DNA of 64,000 bases from Cupriavidus gilardii (GCF_013314895.1 NZ_JABTYE010000002.1:62001-126000), one strand, 5' to 3'; counted from the stretch's first letter, positions 1 to 9,392 are shown. The notes: generated by a model from the letters alone, not told the origin. Numbers and translations: made by a program.

Positions 1-1
1 G

Positions 2-835
2 GGCCACACGCTGACGGTATTCGACCTGAACGCGCAGGCCCTTGCCGCCTTGTGCGAAGCGGGCGCGAGCGGCGCCGATTCGCCGCGGCAGGCGGTCGCC
101 GAAGCCGATGTCGTGATGACGATGCTGCCGGCGGCGGTACATGTGCGGCGCGTCTACACCGGTGAGGATGGCGTGCTGGCGGGCGTGCGTGCCGGCGTGC
201 CGCTGGTCGATTCGAGCACGATCGACCCGGCAACGGTGCGCGAACTCGCCGCGCTCGCTGCCGGCCAGGGCAATCCGTTCGCCGATGCCCCGGTGTCGGG
301 CGGCACCGTCGGCGCGCAGGCCGGGACGCTGACCTTCATGGTCGGTGCCGATACCGCGCTGTTCGAGCGCCTGCAGCCGGTGCTGTCCGGCATGGGCAAG
401 AACGTGGTCCGCTGCGGCGACACCGGCACCGGTCAGGTCGCCAAGATCTGCAACAACCTGATCCTCGGCATCTCGATGATCGGCGTGTCGGAGGCGATGG
501 CGCTGGGCGCCCGGCTCGGCATCGACGCCAAGGTGCTCGCCGGCATCGTCAATACCTCGACCGGACGCTGCTGGTCCTCGGACACCTATAACCCCTACCC
601 CGGCGTGATCGACACCGCCCCGGCCGCGCGCGGCTACAGCGGCGGCTTCGGCGCCGAGTTGATGCTCAAGGACCTGGGGCTGGCCAACGACGCCGCTCGC
701 GCCGTGCGGCAGCCTCTGTTTCTCGGTGCGCTGGCGCAGCAGCTGTATCAGGCGATGTGCCAGCGCGGCGACGGCCAGCTCGATTTCTCCGGCGTGATTC
801 GGCAATACCTCGATACCGATGGGGGATCGGCGTGA
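2..835 (+). CDS. mmsB: 3-hydroxyisobutyrate dehydrogenase, 5'-truncated by the window edge
   Basis: NAD-dependent oxidation of 3-hydroxyisobutyrate to methylmalonate semialdehyde in valine catabolism. The frame is open from base 2, so the gene begins upstream and only about 277 residues are visible; the missing piece should hold the GxGxxG start of the Rossmann fold. Visible marks are the substrate-binding motif DAPVSGG near residue 95 of the visible part and the catalytic lysine in GQVAKICNN near residue 148, followed by the all-helical C-terminal domain. The stop overlaps the likely GTG start of the next gene by 4 nt. That neighbour looks like a 3-hydroxyisobutyryl-CoA hydrolase, the preceding step of the same pathway, which supports the assignment. 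Family assignment is firm; the true start is unknown. Confidence 0.9.
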   Translation, partial: GHTLTVFDLNAQALAALCEAGASGADSPRQAVAEADVVMTMLPAAVHVRRVYTGEDGVLAGVRAGVPLVDSSTIDPATVRELAALAAGQGNPFADAPVSGGTVGAQAGTLTFMVGADTALFERLQPVLSGMGKNVVRCGDTGTGQVAKICNNLILGISMIGVSEAMALGARLGIDAKVLAGIVNTSTGRCWSSDTYNPYPGVIDTAPAARGYSGGFGAELMLKDLGLANDAARAVRQPLFLGALAQQLYQAMCQRGDGQLDFSGVIRQYLDTDGGSA

Positions 836-2058
836 ACGCAAGAGTCGAATCCATGCCGCCGCAGCGCGAGGCCAACGCCAGCGACGAAGTCCGCTTCGAG
901 GTCGTCAATCGCGTCGGGCTCGTCACGCTGAATCGGCCGCGCCAGCTCAATGCGCTGTCGTATCCGATGATCCTCGCGCTGCGCGCGCAACTGCGGCAAT
1001 GGGCTACGGAGGAAGAGATCGTCGCCGTGGTGCTGCGGGGCGCGGGCGAGAAGGCATTCTGCGCAGGCGGCGATATCCGCGCGCTGTACGACAGCTTTCG
1101 CGCTCACGTAGCGGGCAAGGGCGGCGAGGATGCAGAACCGCTGTACCGCCGCTTCTTCGTCGACGAATACCAGCTCGATTTCGAATTGCATCGCTACCCG
1201 AAGCCGGTGGTGGCGCTGATGGATGGCATCGTGATGGGCGGCGGCATGGGCCTGGCGCAGGCGGCGCCGCTGCGCATCGTCACCGAACGCTCGCGCGTCG
1301 CGATGCCGGAGACCGGCATCGGCCTGGTGCCCGATGTCGGCGCCAGCCACTTCCTGGCGCGCATGACGCCTGAACTGGCGCTCTATGTGGGCCTGACCGG
1401 CGTGACGCTCGGTGCGGCCGACACGCTGCTGTGCGGGCTCGCCGATGTCGCGGTCGACAGCGCTTCGTTGTCTGCGTTGGAGACGACGCTGGCGGACATC
1501 GCCTGGTCCGACCACGCCAACGGCAACAACGACAACAACGACAACAACGGCAACAATGGCAACAACGGCGACACGGTGCTGGCGCGCCTGCGCCACGCGC
1601 TGGCTCCCACATCGTCGACGACCGCCGCGGATGCCCCGCTGCTGCAGGTCTTGCCCGCCCTGCTGCGGCACTTCCGCCCTGGCCGGACACCCGCTGCGAT
1701 CCTGCAAGGACTTGCAGGCGAGCAGGATCCGGCCTGTGCGGACTGGGCGGCGAAGACCGCGGCACTGCTGCACGGCCGCTCGCCGCTGATGACCGCGGTC
1801 ACGCGCGAACTGCTGCTGCGCGGCCGCCGGCTCGATCTGGCCGACTGCTTCCGCATGGAGCTCGACGTGGTCAGCCATGCGTTCACCGATGGCGACTTTA
1901 TCGAAGGCGTGCGGGCGCTGATCGTCGACAAGGATCAGACGCCGCGTTGGCGGGTGGCGAGCCACGACCAGGTCGATGCAGAAGCGGTGCGGGCATTCTT
2001 CGATTCGCCCCGGCAAGGCAAGCGACACCCGCTGGCACCGCCGGCCTTGACGTCGTGA
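832..2058 (+). CDS. enoyl-CoA hydratase/isomerase family protein, probable 3-hydroxyisobutyryl-CoA hydrolase
   Basis: Likely hydrolyses 3-hydroxyisobutyryl-CoA to the free acid during valine degradation. About 408 residues, the size of the hydrolase branch rather than plain crotonases (about 260). The crotonase fold shows as AFCAGGDIRALY near residue 80, GIVMGGGMGL near 135 (oxyanion hole) and MPETGIGLVPDVGASHF near 158-174, which carries the acidic residues typical of HIBCH enzymes. The GTG at 832 overlaps the mmsB stop; an ATG at 853 is the alternative start. Odd point: residues about 232-246 are an Asn/Asp/Gly low-complexity run encoded by a 9-bp tandem repeat at 1525-1569, sitting between the crotonase core and the C-terminal domain, so probably a surface loop. 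Confidence 0.85.
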   Translation: MNARVESMPPQREANASDEVRFEVVNRVGLVTLNRPRQLNALSYPMILALRAQLRQWATEEEIVAVVLRGAGEKAFCAGGDIRALYDSFRAHVAGKGGEDAEPLYRRFFVDEYQLDFELHRYPKPVVALMDGIVMGGGMGLAQAAPLRIVTERSRVAMPETGIGLVPDVGASHFLARMTPELALYVGLTGVTLGAADTLLCGLADVAVDSASLSALETTLADIAWSDHANGNNDNNDNNGNNGNNGDTVLARLRHALAPTSSTTAADAPLLQVLPALLRHFRPGRTPAAILQGLAGEQDPACADWAAKTAALLHGRSPLMTAVTRELLLRGRRLDLADCFRMELDVVSHAFTDGDFIEGVRALIVDKDQTPRWRVASHDQVDAEAVRAFFDSPRQGKRHPLAPPALTS

Positions 2059-2086
2059 TCCTTCGATCCGCGTGGTCGCCGGCGAA

Positions 2087-3367
2087 CTACCCTTTCGCCC
2101 CGGCCCCGCGCGCCGGCTCGTTCGCCGCCGGCGCAACCAGCCCATCGGCCCGGAACATTGCCTTGATTCCCCGTACCGCCTGCCGAATGCGGGACTCGTT
2201 CTCGATCAACGCAAAGCGGACGTAGTCGTCGCCGAAGTCGCCGAAGCCGATGCCCGGCGAGACCGAGACCTTGGCCTTCTGCAGCAGCTGCCTGGCGAAT
2301 TCCAGCGAGCCGAGCGCACGATACGGTTCGGGGATCCGCGCCCAGATATACATCGAGGCCTTCGGCAATTCGACCGGCCAGCCGGCTTCGTTCAGGCCCC
2401 GCGCCAGTACGTCGCGGCGCGACTGGTATTGCGCGGCAATCTCGCGCACGCACTGCTGGTCGCCTTCGAGCGCGGCGATCGCGGCGATCTGCAGCGGCGT
2501 GAAGGTGCCGTAGTCGTGATAGCTCTTGATCCGTGCCAGCGCCGTTACCAGGTCGGCGTTGCCCGCCATGAAACCGATTCGCCAGCCGGCCATGTTGTAG
2601 CTCTTCGACAGCGTGAAGAACTCCACCGCAATGTCCTTGGCGCCGGGCACCTGCAGGATCGACGGCGCCTTCCAGCCGTCGAACACGATGTCCGCATAGG
2701 CCAGATCATGGACCACCAGGATGTCGTGCTTGCGCGCCAGCGCGATCACGCGCTCGAAGAAATCGAGCTCGACGCATTGCGCGGTCGGGTTGGACGGGAA
2801 GCCCAGCACGATCATCTTGGGCTTCGGATAGCTGCCGCGGATCGCGCGCTCGAGTTCCGCGAAGAAGTCGACCCCGGGAACCAGCGGCACCGAGCGGATA
2901 TCGGCGCCGGCGATCACCGCGCCATAGATATGGATCGGATAGCTCGGGTCCGGCACCAGCACGGTGTCGCCGCGATCGAGCGTCGCCAGCATCAGATGCG
3001 ACAGCCCCTCCTTCGAGCCGATCGTCACGATGGCCTCGCGCTCGGGATCGATATCGACCGCATACCGTTCGCGATACCAGTGCGAGATCGCCCGGCGCAG
3101 CCGCGGAATGCCGCGCGAGGTCGAATAGCCGTGGGTATCGGGACGTTGCGCCGCCTCGGTGAGCTTGGCCACGATATGCGCGGGCGTCGCGCCGTCGGGG
3201 TTGCCCATGCTCATGTCGATGATGTCCTCGCCACGACGGCGCGCGGCCATCTTGAGCTCGGCGGTGATATTGAAGACGTAGGGGGGAAGACGATCGATGC
3301 GCGCGAAGCGGCGCTGGCCCGAGGAGCTCGACGAGCCCGGGCCCGAGGATGCCGGAATGGCTGACAT
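2087..3367 (-). CDS. alaC: PLP-dependent aminotransferase, AlaC-like
   Basis: Class I/II fold-type I aminotransferase of 426 residues, most like the alanine-forming AlaC group: pyruvate plus glutamate to alanine. The PLP-binding lysine is in [10 protein letters not shown] near residue 256, with an FPSNPTAQ motif upstream of it. The first 20 or so residues are Ser/Pro-rich. The start is the ATG at 3367, immediately before the conserved part; the open frame continues another 100 codons upstream but that stretch has no family character and runs into the next gene's 3' flank. It converges with the preceding hydrolase, leaving 28 bp between stops, and no clear terminator is visible there. Substrate range cannot be read from sequence. 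Confidence 0.85.
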   Translation of the reverse strand: MSAIPASSGPGSSSSSGQRRFARIDRLPPYVFNITAELKMAARRRGEDIIDMSMGNPDGATPAHIVAKLTEAAQRPDTHGYSTSRGIPRLRRAISHWYRERYAVDIDPEREAIVTIGSKEGLSHLMLATLDRGDTVLVPDPSYPIHIYGAVIAGADIRSVPLVPGVDFFAELERAIRGSYPKPKMIVLGFPSNPTAQCVELDFFERVIALARKHDILVVHDLAYADIVFDGWKAPSILQVPGAKDIAVEFFTLSKSYNMAGWRIGFMAGNADLVTALARIKSYHDYGTFTPLQIAAIAALEGDQQCVREIAAQYQSRRDVLARGLNEAGWPVELPKASMYIWARIPEPYRALGSLEFARQLLQKAKVSVSPGIGFGDFGDDYVRFALIENESRIRQAVRGIKAMFRADGLVAPAANEPARGAGAKG

Positions 3368-3524
3368 GGTTGTCCTTTTACGTAAGCGCCCGGAACCGTC
3401 CGAGCGACGTTGGCGGTTGTCTGCCGCCGGCGACGATGTTAATCGGGTTACGGGCGCACGTCCATCGCTATCGCGGCGATGCGATGGGCGCGCGCCGTCG
3501 AGCCGGCGGCCACGGCGTGCCGTC

Positions 3525-4367
3525 TCAGTCGTCGAGCGTCTCGTGCACGCCCACGGCGCCGTGCTTCCAGTAGGCCGACGCGCGGATGCGGCGCTTGTCG
3601 ATGCCGCGCTCGTCGACCAGGCAGGCACGCACCGCGCGCATGGCTGCCGCCTCGCCCGCGGCCCAGGCATAGCCTTCTCCTGCAGGCAGTTCCAGTCGGC
3701 GCACGGTCGTCAGCAATTCGTCGCCCTCGGCGCGATACAGCCAATGCAGTTCGCAGTCGGCGTCGCTGCGCAGATCGAGGCGAGCGTCGCGATCGTCGAC
3801 CTCGGCGATCACCACCACGCGCTTGCCGGCAGGCAGTTCCTCCAGACGGCGAGCGATAGCCGGCAGCGCCGCTTCGTCGCCGATCAACAGGTGCCAGTCG
3901 AACGCCGACGGGATCACGAAGGAACCGCGCGGCCCGCCGATGCCGAGCCATTGGCCCGGCTGCGCATGCGCCGCCCAGCTGGCGCCGGGGCCATCGCCGT
4001 GCAGCACGAATTCGATATCGAGCTCGCGCGCCGCGGCGTCGTAGCGGCGCGGCGTGTAGTCGCGCGCGATCGGCCGCGGCTGCCCCTCGGGGAACATCGG
4101 ACCGTCCGGGCCCATTTCGGGCAGTACCGGCCGCTGCTGTCCCGGCGCGGGCAGGAACACCTTGATATGGTCGTCGAACGATGCCGAGACAAAGTCGGCG
4201 AGATCGTCGCCGGTGAAGGTCACGCGCAGCAGCGCGGGGGAAATCCGCTGCAGGCGGACCACCTGGATATGGCGAAACTTCAGCGGATGACGGACGCGCT
4301 CGACGGTGAGCGCGGCGTTGCGGCTGTCAATCGTATCGGGAGTATTGGCGCGGTCGGTAGTGGACAT
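3525..4367 (-). CDS. siderophore-interacting FAD-dependent ferric reductase (ViuB/YqjH-like)
   Basis: Cytosolic flavoprotein of 280 residues that releases iron from imported ferric siderophores by reduction with NADPH. The FAD-binding motif RDYTPR lies at residues 102-107, followed by a [16 protein letters not shown] stretch characteristic of SIP proteins and a C-terminal NAD(P)H-binding domain ending in the typical [12 protein letters not shown] tail. Only 3 bp separate its ATG from the stop of the upstream PadR gene, so the two are almost certainly one transcript. In Escherichia coli the homologous reductase YqjH is repressed by the PadR protein YqjI; the same partnership is inferred here, although the genes are co-directional rather than divergent. 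Confidence 0.88.
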   Translation of the reverse strand: MSTTDRANTPDTIDSRNAALTVERVRHPLKFRHIQVVRLQRISPALLRVTFTGDDLADFVSASFDDHIKVFLPAPGQQRPVLPEMGPDGPMFPEGQPRPIARDYTPRRYDAAARELDIEFVLHGDGPGASWAAHAQPGQWLGIGGPRGSFVIPSAFDWHLLIGDEAALPAIARRLEELPAGKRVVVIAEVDDRDARLDLRSDADCELHWLYRAEGDELLTTVRRLELPAGEGYAWAAGEAAAMRAVRACLVDERGIDKRRIRASAYWKHGAVGVHETLDD

Positions 4368-4370
4368 GCA

Positions 4371-5009
4371 TTACCTCGGGGTTCGTGGTCGGGCAGGATG
4401 CGGCGGCGCGGCGGCCGCCTCGGTGTCTTCGATGTCAGCGACGGCGCGCATCAGGATGTCCGCCACGCGCCGCTGTTCGGCCGGCGAGGCATCGGTGCGC
4501 AGCAGCAGCGCGCGCTTGAGCGCCATGCGCGCCTGCACGAACTCGGGCAGCCAGCCGCTGCCCTGCTCGTCCGGCTCGGGGGGCGGCTCGCCGGCGAGGG
4601 CACGGCGCACCCACTCCATCTTGCGGGCGGCATGACGCAGCCCGCTCCACAGCAACGCCAGGCGCTCGCGGTTGGCCTGCAGGAACTCGCGGCCCGGCTC
4701 GGCCAGCCGATAGCACTTGCGATTGCCGTCGACGTCGACCCCCGCATGGCCGATCTCTTCCAGATAGGTCAACGCGGGGTAAATCACGCCGGGGCTCGGC
4801 TTGTAGAAGCCGGCGCTACGCGCTTCGAGCGCCTTGATAAGTTCGTAGCCGTGGCTGGGCTGCTCGGCCAGCAGGTCGAGCAGCAGCAGTTGCAGGTCGT
4901 CGGCACCGAGCTTGCGGCCGCGGCGCAGGCTGTCGGCATCGGAGCCCAATCCGCCGAAGGGGCCGCCGAGGCCGTGGCCGTGCCGGCCGTGAGGATGTCG
5001 AGGGGGCAT
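4371..5009 (-). CDS. PadR family regulator, YqjI-like, with His-rich N terminus
   Basis: Winged-helix repressor of 212 residues. The N-terminal 20 residues are metal-ligand rich (His at 5, 7, 10 and 12 in MPPRHPHGRHGHG) followed by a Gly-rich linker. The PadR winged helix spans about 37-105, with SHGYELIKAL and KPSPGVIYPALTYLEE motifs, and a C-terminal helical dimerisation region follows. A metal-binding N-terminal extension is the known hallmark of YqjI, which in E. coli senses nickel/iron and represses the ferric reductase gene yqjH. Here it is the first gene of a two-gene unit with that reductase. An AT-rich palindrome at 5038-5051, 29-42 bp ahead of the start codon, is the obvious autoregulatory operator. 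Confidence 0.86.
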   Translation of the reverse strand: MPPRHPHGRHGHGLGGPFGGLGSDADSLRRGRKLGADDLQLLLLDLLAEQPSHGYELIKALEARSAGFYKPSPGVIYPALTYLEEIGHAGVDVDGNRKCYRLAEPGREFLQANRERLALLWSGLRHAARKMEWVRRALAGEPPPEPDEQGSGWLPEFVQARMALKRALLLRTDASPAEQRRVADILMRAVADIEDTEAAAAPPHPARPRTPR

Positions 5010-5024
5010 GGGTCAGTCGCACGT

Positions 5025-5057
5025 TATATCGAAAAACATATCGTACGATATATATCG
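5025..5057. promoter_or_regulatory. palindromic operator candidate for the PadR regulator
   Basis: Bases 5038-5051 form a perfect 14-bp inverted repeat ATATCGTACGATAT. It is flanked by two further TATATCG half-sites at 5025-5031 and 5051-5057. The patch is strikingly AT-rich for this genome and lies directly upstream of the PadR start (5009), as expected for autoregulation. The binding protein is inferred, not shown. Confidence 0.65.
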
Positions 5058-5113
5058 CCACACCAAAGGTCAACCTTCAGCCCTGCAGCCGGCAGGGTCT
5101 TGCCACGGGTCCC

Positions 5114-6469
5114 TTATTCGCCGAGGAACTCCGCCACGAACTCCAGCCCCTCGATATGGTCGGCCACCACTTTGGCGATCACCGCGATCGGAATCGCCAG
5201 CAGCATGCCCCACGCGCCCCATAGCCAGGTGAACAGCAGCAGCGCCACGAACACCGCCACGGGGTTCATCTTTGCCATCCGCCCGGTCATCCAGGTCTGC
5301 ACCACCGAGCCGATCAGCGTCGCGATCAGGATCGAGCCGCCCGCCGCCGCCGCGGCCAGTCCCAGCGTGCCGAACTGCATGAAAGCGGCCACGCCGAGCC
5401 CGATCGCGGTGGCGCCCGACCCGAAGTACGGGATCAGATGCAGCGCCGCCGCGGCCAGCGCCCAGGTGCCGGCGTGCTGCAGGCCGATCGCCTTGAGCAG
5501 CACCCACGTGCAAAGGCCCAGCGCGGCATTGGTGATCAGCAGCATCAGCATGTAGCGCTGAATCTGCCGATTGATCTCGCCCAGCATGTGGACGTTGACC
5601 TTTTTCTGCGTCAGCGTGCGGCCCGTCATCTTGACGAACTTGCGCTTGAACATGTCGCCCGACACCAGCAGAAAGAAGGTCAGGAACAGCACCACCACCG
5701 CCTGGCCCGCCGCGGCGAAGGCGCTCACCGAGCCGGCCAGCACCATGTCGTGCAGTGCGCCCGCCGGCTTCTCGATCACCACCGGGGCACCGCGCGACAG
5801 CGGGTGCTGCGTGCCGCCGGTCAACACCGTCGCGGCGCGTTGAATCTTCTGCCACATCGAATCGTCGCCGCTGAGCAGCGCCGACAGGCTGCGCGAGAGC
5901 TTGCGCGCGATCTCGGGCAAGCGGTCGACGATGGCTTCGACCTGGCCCTGCAGCAGATAGGCGCCGCACAGCAGCAGCGCGACCACGCCGAGCAGCACCA
6001 ATGTGGCACCGATCGGGCGCGGCAATCGTTGCCGATGGAGCGCCGAGACCAGCGGATCGAGCAGATAGGTCAGGATGACCGCCAGCACCACCGGGATCAC
6101 GAAGGCCTTGGCGACATGCAACGCATACAGGCAGGCCAGCGTCGCCAGCACCACCAGCGCGAGGCTGCCCCGCTGGATCGCGAGCGGCAGCGTACGGGCG
6201 CTGCCCGGGCCGCGAGGCGGTTCGGCCGCCGTCGATGTCGCCGCCGCGTCATCGCGCGAGTCCGTGCCGATCGCCGAGGAGTCGGGATGGGTTGCGGTTC
6301 CCGTGCCCGCCGCCGTCGACGCAATCAGCGGGTCGACGACCGTATCGTCCCGCGATGGCACCGGTCGCGCCGCACCCGTGCGCGCCGCGGATGGCGAGCC
6401 CGACGGTGCACCGGATGGTGCACTGGACGGCGCACCGGACTGCGCAGGCGGGGTGGGCGTGGCTTGCAT
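5114..6469 (-). CDS. AI-2E family transporter (multi-pass membrane protein)
   Basis: Inner-membrane protein of 451 residues belonging to the AI-2E transporter/PerM family, whose members have been linked to autoinducer-2 export or Na+/H+ antiport. The family core starts near residue 70 and shows about eight hydrophobic segments. The middle part carries the family's long periplasmic helical stretch, and the last third has the typical FGSGATAIGLG and TWMTGRMAKMNPVAVFVALL-type sequence. The chosen ATG at 6469 precedes a 60-70 residue Ser/Pro/Ala-rich N-terminal tail with SAPSGAPSG repeats, absent from most family members; the open frame runs 85 codons further upstream without recognisable sequence. 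It is co-directional with the PadR gene 104 bp downstream but is probably a separate unit. Transported substrate unknown. Confidence 0.82.
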   Translation of the reverse strand: MQATPTPPAQSGAPSSAPSGAPSGSPSAARTGAARPVPSRDDTVVDPLIASTAAGTGTATHPDSSAIGTDSRDDAAATSTAAEPPRGPGSARTLPLAIQRGSLALVVLATLACLYALHVAKAFVIPVVLAVILTYLLDPLVSALHRQRLPRPIGATLVLLGVVALLLCGAYLLQGQVEAIVDRLPEIARKLSRSLSALLSGDDSMWQKIQRAATVLTGGTQHPLSRGAPVVIEKPAGALHDMVLAGSVSAFAAAGQAVVVLFLTFFLLVSGDMFKRKFVKMTGRTLTQKKVNVHMLGEINRQIQRYMLMLLITNAALGLCTWVLLKAIGLQHAGTWALAAAALHLIPYFGSGATAIGLGVAAFMQFGTLGLAAAAAGGSILIATLIGSVVQTWMTGRMAKMNPVAVFVALLLFTWLWGAWGMLLAIPIAVIAKVVADHIEGLEFVAEFLGE

Positions 6470-6753
6470 GGCGAGGGGGACGGTGCGAGGCTTGGCCAGC
6501 GCCGCGCGCGAGCGCGGTGCATGACTGTCAGCATAGTCGGCAGCCTCCGCCTCACGCAGTCGGACGGCGGCCGCAAGCCGTGTAGGACAAGCGCGACAGC
6601 GGCCGGGCCGGACCGCGGCACCCTGGCGGATCGCACATGGCTGTGCGGCGCGGCCGTGCGGCGCTGCTGCGGGCCCATCGCGTTTGACAGTCCGCCACGA
6701 TCGGCCGATGATCCCCCGCGCCAACGGCCATCCGGCCCCCGACCCCGACCGTA

Positions 6754-8016
6754 ATGGAGACCTCGCCCGCCATGCCAGACCACCGCTCCGCGACTGCCTC
6801 TGCCGCCGATCTGCCCGTGTTGCGCGATCCGGCGGGACTTCCCGCCCTGCCCCCGATCGCCGAGCCGGGCCAGCCCTGGCAGGCGATCGACACGCCGGCG
6901 CTCGTACTCGTGCTCGATGCCTTCGAACGCAATCTGCACCGGATGCAGCAGGCCGCGGACCGTGCCGGGGTCGCGCTGCGGCCGCACGCCAAGGCGCACA
7001 AATGCCCCGACATCGCGCTGGCCCAGCTGACGCGCGGCGCCGTCGGCATCTGCTGCCAGAAGGTCAGCGAGGCGCTGCCATTCCTGCGCGCCGGCGTCGC
7101 CGATATCCACATCAGCAACGAGATCGCCGGCCCGGCCAAGGCCACACTGCTCGCGCGAATGGCGCGCCATGCGCGGATCAGCGTGTGCGTCGACGCCGTC
7201 GTCCAGGTCCGCGCGCTGGCCGAGGCGGTCGAGCGCGAGCAGAGCCGGCTGACGGTGCTGGTCGAGCTCGACATCGGCCAGGGCCGTTGCGGCGTGGCCG
7301 ACGCCGACGCCGCGCTGCGCCTGGCCGAGCGGATCGCCGCGCAGCCACGCCTGTCGTTCGGCGGCTTGCAGGCCTACCATGGCGGCATCCAGCATGTGCG
7401 CGGGCACGCCGCCCGGCGCGAGGCCGCGGCGCGCGCGGCCGAGCGGGCCGGCGCGGTGGCCGCCCGGCTGGCGGCGGCCGGGGCGCCTTGTCAGGTGGTG
7501 ACCGGCGGCGGCAGCGGCAGCGCGGAATTCGACCTGGCCAGCGGCGTCTTCACCGAGATCCAGCCCGGTTCGTATGTGTTCATGGACGGCGATTACGGCA
7601 GCAATGAACGGGGCTCCGACAGCGGCGGCAACAGCGCGGCCGACGCGCTGCGCTTCGAGCACAGCCTGTTTATCGCCACCACGGTGATGAGCACGGCGGC
7701 GCCGGGCCAGGTCGTGGTGGACGCGGGCCTAAAGTCGATGGCGGTCGACTCGGGGCTGCCGTGGGTATGGCAACGAGAAGGCGGGCAGCGCAGCACACGG
7801 TTGACCTATGTCGCGGCCAACGACGAACACGGGATCGTGCGCCCGGTACCGGGTGCCGGTGGCGAGATGCCGGCGCTGCCGCAGCTGGGAGAGCCGCTGT
7901 GGCTGGTGCCGGGCCATTGCGATCCGACGCTGAACCTGTACGACACGCTGGTCGGCGTGCGCGACGGCAAGGTGGAGTCGCTGTGGCCGATCTCGGCGCG
8001 CGGGCTTTGCCGTTAG
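6754..8016 (+). CDS. DSD1-family PLP-dependent D-threonine/3-hydroxy-D-aspartate aldolase-like enzyme
   Basis: Fold-type III PLP enzyme of 420 residues with an alanine-racemase-like TIM barrel and a C-terminal beta domain. Family members cleave D-threonine or 3-hydroxyaspartate to glycine and an aldehyde or glyoxylate, or dehydrate D-serine. The PLP lysine is in RPHAKAHKCP (Lys80), and the C-terminal metal-binding His-x-Cys motif is in PGHCDPTLNLYD near residue 388; both are diagnostic of the DSD1/D-threonine aldolase group. A second ATG at 6772 is possible. A Gly/Ser-rich insertion (SDSGGNSAAD) lies just before residue 300. No pathway partners adjoin it, so the physiological substrate stays open. 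Confidence 0.82.
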   Translation: METSPAMPDHRSATASAADLPVLRDPAGLPALPPIAEPGQPWQAIDTPALVLVLDAFERNLHRMQQAADRAGVALRPHAKAHKCPDIALAQLTRGAVGICCQKVSEALPFLRAGVADIHISNEIAGPAKATLLARMARHARISVCVDAVVQVRALAEAVEREQSRLTVLVELDIGQGRCGVADADAALRLAERIAAQPRLSFGGLQAYHGGIQHVRGHAARREAAARAAERAGAVAARLAAAGAPCQVVTGGGSGSAEFDLASGVFTEIQPGSYVFMDGDYGSNERGSDSGGNSAADALRFEHSLFIATTVMSTAAPGQVVVDAGLKSMAVDSGLPWVWQREGGQRSTRLTYVAANDEHGIVRPVPGAGGEMPALPQLGEPLWLVPGHCDPTLNLYDTLVGVRDGKVESLWPISARGLCR

Positions 8017-8033
8017 ATGTGAGACAGCCGATG

Positions 8034-8130
8034 TGAGCGGCCCGCCGGTGTGAGCGGCCCTGTGTGAGCGGCCCTGTGTGAGCGGCCCGGTCTGAGCGGC
8101 CCGGTCTGAGCGGCCCGGTCTGAGCGGCCG
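8034..8130. repeat. 14-bp tandem repeat (TGAGCGGCCC-rich), about 7 copies
   Basis: Six in-register 14-bp units start at 8051, 8065, 8079, 8093, 8107 and 8121, preceded by one 17-bp unit at 8034. Each begins TGAGCGGCC; the tail drifts between CTGTG and CGGTC. The array fills the junction between the aldolase stop and the phosphatase gene. Three copies share the last variant exactly, consistent with recent slippage. Confidence 0.9.
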
Positions 8131-8165
8131 GACCGGCGGCGGGCGAGGTGCAAGGAGGCAGCAAC

Positions 8166-8828
8166 ATGATCGATCGCAGCGGAGTCGCCATCGGCACATC
8201 CTCCCCGCGGCGTCGCGACGCCCTCGGCATCGTGGCCCGCATCGCCGCCTGGGCACTGGCGGCGTACGCCTTGCCGGCGGGCCTGTCCAGCGCCGCCGCC
8301 CAACCTGCCTCGCCCGCCGAGCCGATCGGCACACTGCCGGTCTCCGCGCTGGCCCGCCCCAATGTGGTGGTGTTGCTGCGGCATGCCTATGCGCCAGGCG
8401 TCGGCGACCCGCCCGGTTTTCAGCTGCAGTCCTGCTCGACGCAGCGCAACCTCGACGCCAGCGGCCGCGCTCAGGCACAGCGCCTTGGCGCCGCATGGCG
8501 CGCGGCAGGGTTTCGTCCCGGTGCGGTCTGGTCCAGCGCCTGGTGCCGTTGCCAGGACACCGCACGGCTGATGGGCCTGGGCCCCGTGACGGTGTTGCCG
8601 CTGCTCAATTCCTTCTTCGGCGACGCCGGCGCGCGCACGCAGCAGACCGCCGCACTGTCCCGCTTCATCGATCAGCTCGACCCGCGTGGCGGGCCGTATC
8701 TGATGGTGACGCATCAGATCGTCATCACCGCCCTGACGGGACTCGGGGCCGACAGCGGCGGCGGCGTCGTGTTCGAACTGCCGCTGGACGGGCGGCCACG
8801 GCGCCTGTATCGCCTGCCGGCCGGTTGA
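8166..8828 (+). CDS. exported histidine phosphatase superfamily protein
   Basis: Branch-1 histidine phosphatase of 220 residues with a predicted N-terminal export signal: basic start, hydrophobic run at about 22-40, Ala-rich cleavage region SSAAAQP. The phosphorylated histidine is in VVLLRHAY (His73), and a second catalytic histidine is in MVTHQIVIT near residue 181. The substrate is unknown; exported members act on phosphoesters in the periplasm. The start is ATG 8166, chosen for the AAGGAGG Shine-Dalgarno at 8152-8158; an upstream GTG exists but lacks one. It follows the 14-bp tandem array, which therefore lies in its 5' flank. Confidence 0.8.
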   Translation: MIDRSGVAIGTSSPRRRDALGIVARIAAWALAAYALPAGLSSAAAQPASPAEPIGTLPVSALARPNVVVLLRHAYAPGVGDPPGFQLQSCSTQRNLDASGRAQAQRLGAAWRAAGFRPGAVWSSAWCRCQDTARLMGLGPVTVLPLLNSFFGDAGARTQQTAALSRFIDQLDPRGGPYLMVTHQIVITALTGLGADSGGGVVFELPLDGRPRRLYRLPAG

Positions 8829-8865
8829 AGCCGCCCCGCGGTCGTCCGCTGTCGGCCGAGTCCCA

Positions 8866-9267
8866 CTACAGCGTCGAGCCGCGCTGATGGCGGTATTCCT
8901 GCGTCCGGCCGCCATAGCCGTACGCCGCCGCACGGGCGTCGATCACATGGATGTACGAGCAGTCGTGCACATTGCCGATCAGCTCGGACAGCGCGTGGTG
9001 CACCGCCTCCAGATAGCGCGCCTTCTCGGCCTTGGTATTGGTCTCGTCGGTGACGCTGATATCGAGATGAAAGGCATTGCGCCGGAGCGCGGACAGCGGC
9101 TGGCCGTCAATGAACCAGGCGTCGTGCGGCACGTACTGAACCGCCACGGCCATCACCTCGGGCTTCTTGCCCAGTACGGTACGGGTCAATTCGGCAACGG
9201 TGGCGGCGGCCTTTGCAGTCAGCGCGGCGTCGGGTTGCCCGGAGATCTGCAGCTGGAGATGCGGCAT
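8866..9267 (-). CDS. tautomerase superfamily protein (4-oxalocrotonate tautomerase-like)
   Basis: 133-residue member of the tautomerase superfamily. After Met removal the N terminus is Pro (MPHLQLQISG), the catalytic general base of this family. At about twice the length of classical 62-residue subunits it may be a fused two-domain or long-subfamily form. The conserved LTRTVLGKKPEVMAVAVQYV strand-helix segment lies near residues 30-50. The gene diverges from a LysR gene with 166 bp between starts, and that gap holds a strong dyad, so the LysR protein probably controls it. Substrate not predictable. Confidence 0.8.
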   Translation of the reverse strand: MPHLQLQISGQPDAALTAKAAATVAELTRTVLGKKPEVMAVAVQYVPHDAWFIDGQPLSALRRNAFHLDISVTDETNTKAEKARYLEAVHHALSELIGNVHDCSYIHVIDARAAAYGYGGRTQEYRHQRGSTL

Positions 9268-9392
9268 CGCGGTTTCCTCTTCGAATGGTCGGTGCATGGA
9301 ATGAAGGTGGCGCGGGCCGGTGCGATATCGCCTTGCCGACCGCCACCGACTCGATCCTAGTGCTCCCCCTCCCATCGGAAAAGCGGGAAGAT

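Noticed and set aside
8034-8130. Possible CRISPR-like array
   Set aside because: Units are 14 bp and directly abutting with no spacers; this is a simple tandem repeat.
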